Assembly: GCA_003529325.1 (NCBI GenBank)
Contig: DPVW01000328.1
Span: forward strand, 19,261-26,362
Origin: Candidatus Latescibacterota bacterium
Lineage (GTDB): Bacteria > Latescibacterota > UBA2968 > UBA8231
Direction of reading: 5' to 3'
Length of the DNA: 7,102 bases
Within the stretch, counting starts at the first letter, position 1; every line of letters begins with the position of its first letter. The notes under the pieces were generated by a model. It saw nothing but the letters and a program-made list of their open reading frames with translations. It did not search any database and had not been told where the DNA came from. Of this stretch, positions 7,048 through 7,102 are shown piece by piece. The position numbers and the translations under genes were made by a program.

Positions 7048-7102
7048 GTGACACAACGCCGACAGATCGCCGTTCTCACGCTGCTACTGGCTTGTCTGGG
7101 CC
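7048..7102 (+). CDS. Start of a fourth exported protein, probable lipoprotein (cut by window end)
   Basis: Only 18 codons are present, from a GTG two bases after the gene 3 stop. The start is supported by AGG at 7039-7041, six bases upstream. The translation MTQRRQIAVLTLLLACLG has a basic n-region (Arg4, Arg5) and a hydrophobic core. LLAC at residues 13-16 fits a lipobox with Cys16 as the lipidated residue, although Leu at -2 is less usual and ordinary signal peptidase I cleavage further on is possible. The near-zero spacing places it in the same operon as genes 2 and 3. The mature protein lies outside the window, so no function can be given. Confidence 0.65.
   Translation, partial: MTQRRQIAVLTLLLACLG

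Overview
The window carries three long, complete, tightly packed genes on the + strand and the first 18 codons of a fourth. All four products begin with an export signal. I see no tRNA, rRNA, CRISPR array, insertion sequence, integrase or phage gene. The DNA is moderately GC-rich and nearly all coding. Gene 1 ends in a type IX secretion (T9SS) type-A-like tail and gene 2 in a FlgD-like Ig module with an FTPNNDGVND motif. Such tails are typical of the Fibrobacteres-Chlorobi-Bacteroidetes (FCB) superphylum and related candidate phyla (for example Latescibacteria, Eisenbacteria, KSB1, Marinimicrobia). With this base composition a GC-rich, largely uncultured FCB-type lineage is the best guess; the phylum cannot be fixed from the window.

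Layout. Bases 1-28 hold a strong Shine-Dalgarno sequence. Bases 29-2080 encode a 683-residue secreted protein with an early FlgD-like motif, a propeller-like middle and a T9SS-type C-terminal sorting module. Bases 2081-2207 are the only real intergenic gap and contain a 16-bp stem hairpin without a classical T-tract. Bases 2208-4355 encode a 715-residue multidomain adhesin-like protein: galactose-binding-like N-terminus, discoidin (F5/8 type C)-like domain, jelly-roll-like segment, Ig-like segment and FlgD-like C-terminus. After 5 bases, 4361-7045 encode an 894-residue exported protein rich in amphipathic beta strands, with an aromatic C-terminal strand and two EF-hand-type calcium loops; I interpret it as a new or poorly described outer-membrane barrel-like family. 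Two bases later, a GTG at 7048 opens a probable lipoprotein or secreted-protein gene cut by the window edge.

How they may work together (inference). Genes 2, 3 and 4 look like one translationally coupled operon for an envelope or cell-surface assembly: a glycan- or matrix-binding surface protein, an outer-membrane beta-rich partner with calcium sites, and a lipid-anchored or secreted partner. Gene 1, separated by the hairpin, is probably a T9SS cargo that may be co-transcribed or expressed separately. No enzyme active site was recognised, so binding, adhesion or surface-layer roles fit better than catalysis. No T9SS machinery gene is present, so the secretion route is inferred from the tails alone.
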